Assembly: GCA_003565195.1 (NCBI GenBank)
Contig: PXCX01000064.1
Location: 1 to 5,009 of the forward strand
Direction: 5' to 3'
From: PVC group bacterium
GTDB lineage: Bacteria; Verrucomicrobiota; Kiritimatiellia; CAIKKV01; PXCX01
Length of the DNA stretch: 5,009 nt
The notes under the pieces are model-generated. The model saw only the letters and a program-made list of their open reading frames with translations, was not told the DNA's origin and made no database searches. The position numbers and the translations under genes are program-made. Below, in pieces: positions 3,791 to 5,009 of this stretch. Numbering within the stretch: position 1 is the first letter of the stretch; every line of letters begins with the position of its first letter.

Positions 3791-5009
3791 ATGAATGATT
3801 CCGAGTCATCTCATACGGAGGAACCGGCCGTACCCGATCCCGTCATCGTGGGTGCGATGATTCGCGATCTGCGGCGTCGCCGCCACTGGTCGCAAATTGA
3901 ATTGGGGCGGCGCATCGGGATGCGACCGCCGCCGCTCAACAACATCGAGCGCGGCCGCAATTTGCCGTCCACCCCAGTCCTGTGCCGGATCGCCGCCGTC
4001 CTTGACGTACCGGTGGATGATCTTCTTGATCCGGCGGGTGTGCGGCAACGATATGTGCAGGATCCCGCCTTGATGTCCGGCGAAAACGCGGTTCGCGAAA
4101 CCGGGGCGCCGTATCATGCGCTCGGAACGCGTCCGCCGTGCGCGGGTCTAACGCGATTACCTGGGGAAACTCCGGCCATCGACACCGATCTGCGCAAGCG
4201 TCTCGGGCGGATAGCCGACACATACCTCGGATTGGAGGATTTATGCGGCGCTCCCAAGCGGGCAACGATTCCGCTCCATCTACCCTGCGATCCAACGATC
4301 GAAGGTATGACCCGTTTGGCCGGACAGGTTCGACGTCTGTTGGGCATCGGTGATGCGGTGGTTTTCGATTATCTCGAACTATTTGAGAATGCCGGCTTGC
4401 GGGTTGTATTTCTACCGTTACCGGAACCCTGGCATAGTATGTCCTGTCATGATCCGGATAATGGCAATGCATTGATATTTGTGGCCGACAACATGAATCC
4501 GGAAAAGCAATTGTTTCGGTTGCTTTACGAACTCGGGAGGGTCTATCTGTACACGTCGCGGCGGTACGATGGTGTGTCCGCTGCGTTGCCCGCCGGGGAA
4601 GACACGCTTGACGAAGAACATGCCGCCCGTTCCTTCGCGGCGCGTTTTCTGATGCCGGCCGTGGCGGTACGTACCTCGGTCAGGCAGACCGGCGTACGAC
4701 CCGGCGCCTGGCATTATTTCTTGTTATTGCGGTTGAAACACCGGTTCGGGGTCAGCGCCGAATCCTTTTGTATCCGTCTTGAAGAACTGCAATTAATCGA
4801 CCTTGATCTTGCCGCCCGCTTCAAGGAACGAATCCGCGCCTACTACCGGCGGACGGATTTCGGCGAACCGGGCCACAGCCGCCGCATTCTATCGCCCAAC
4901 GGACGGCTGGGGGATTTGGTGTTAACCTCAGCATTTTTTACAGCCGATTCGGACCAGGAAGACGAACGGCGCCGTTTACGAGTCATTCTACGTGAAGAAA
5001 AAGTGAACA
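3791..5009 (+). CDS. XRE-family HTH regulator with degenerate ImmA/IrrE (DUF955-like) domain, open at right edge
   Basis: From ATG 3791 the frame stays open for 406 codons to the window edge. Residues 19-80 are an XRE/Cro-type helix-turn-helix (WSQIELGRRIGM, then NIERGRNLPS and LCRIAAVLDVPVDDLLD). A polar linker spans about 81-170. Residues 171-290 match the ImmA/IrrE fold: VRRLLGIGD, LFENAGLRVVFLPLP, ALIFVADNMNPEKQLFRLLYELGRVYL, and EEHAARSFAARFLMP (275-289). Active members have HELGH at the zinc site. Here it is YELGR (246-250): both histidines are replaced, while the glutamate and the later acidic ligand region remain. The protein is therefore probably non-proteolytic, acting as a DNA-binding regulator with a sensor or partner-binding domain. 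ImmA/IrrE fusions commonly regulate mobile elements, toxin-antitoxin or stress genes, but its target is unknown. The start has no ribosome site and coincides with the predicted transcript start. Its own promoter and dyads suggest autoregulation. Confidence 0.85.
   Translation, partial: MNDSESSHTEEPAVPDPVIVGAMIRDLRRRRHWSQIELGRRIGMRPPPLNNIERGRNLPSTPVLCRIAAVLDVPVDDLLDPAGVRQRYVQDPALMSGENAVRETGAPYHALGTRPPCAGLTRLPGETPAIDTDLRKRLGRIADTYLGLEDLCGAPKRATIPLHLPCDPTIEGMTRLAGQVRRLLGIGDAVVFDYLELFENAGLRVVFLPLPEPWHSMSCHDPDNGNALIFVADNMNPEKQLFRLLYELGRVYLYTSRRYDGVSAALPAGEDTLDEEHAARSFAARFLMPAVAVRTSVRQTGVRPGAWHYFLLLRLKHRFGVSAESFCIRLEELQLIDLDLAARFKERIRAYYRRTDFGEPGHSRRILSPNGRLGDLVLTSAFFTADSDQEDERRRLRVILREEKVN

Noticed and set aside
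3936..4472. Minus-strand reading frame of 178 residues, with shorter ones nearby (3806-4117, 4418-4714)
   Set aside because: Arg/His/Pro-rich with no motif. All lie antisense to the XRE-ImmA gene, whose plus-strand frame is open over 1.2 kb with clear domains.

Overview
The window looks like chromosomal DNA from a GC-rich Gram-negative bacterium. The evidence is a TonB/Tol-type energy-transducing operon, a multi-pass O-antigen ligase/polymerase family (Wzy_C) protein, and a lipoprotein signal on a flavin-type oxidoreductase. The ExbD-like protein (INVTPLMDLTFLLL followed by LLEQGIPVQLP) and the Smr remnant (PIDGILDLHLFRPGEIKDLVPDY) resemble what I remember from the PVC group (Verrucomicrobiota, Kiritimatiellota, Lentisphaerota). 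That placement is a guess from memory, not a database result.

Left part (1-1457, minus strand): a tightly packed operon in the order exbB/tolQ-like, exbD/tolR-like, tonB/tolA-like. It has a good sigma70-type promoter at 1429-1457. The first two genes are 3 bases apart, the second and third overlap by ATGA, and the third runs off the left edge. ExbB and ExbD would form a proton channel in the inner membrane that powers the TonB/TolA-like protein.

Middle (1458-3575): a 240-base divergent intergenic region holds a cluster of GC-rich dyads (REP-like) between two outward promoters. The plus-strand promoter (1576-1604, extended -10) drives a 408-residue Wzy_C family membrane protein. Ten bases after it comes a nitroreductase/SagB-family FMN enzyme with a lipoprotein signal peptide. 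The two genes probably form one operon.

Right part (3576-5009): directly after the nitroreductase lies a 50-codon reading frame whose first part is the start of an Smr (MutS2 C-terminal) domain. The homology stops abruptly at about 3701. The following 90 bases are AT-rich and contain a strong promoter with a perfect TTGACA and several dyads. They lead into an XRE-type helix-turn-helix gene fused to an ImmA/IrrE-like domain, which is still open at the right edge. Its HExxH zinc-protease motif is changed to YELGR, so it is probably a non-catalytic sensor/regulator. The smr break next to a self-contained regulator with its own operators suggests the left boundary of an acquired or rearranged segment. 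This is the most interesting part of the window.

No rRNA, tRNA, CRISPR array, transposase or convincing intrinsic terminator was seen.
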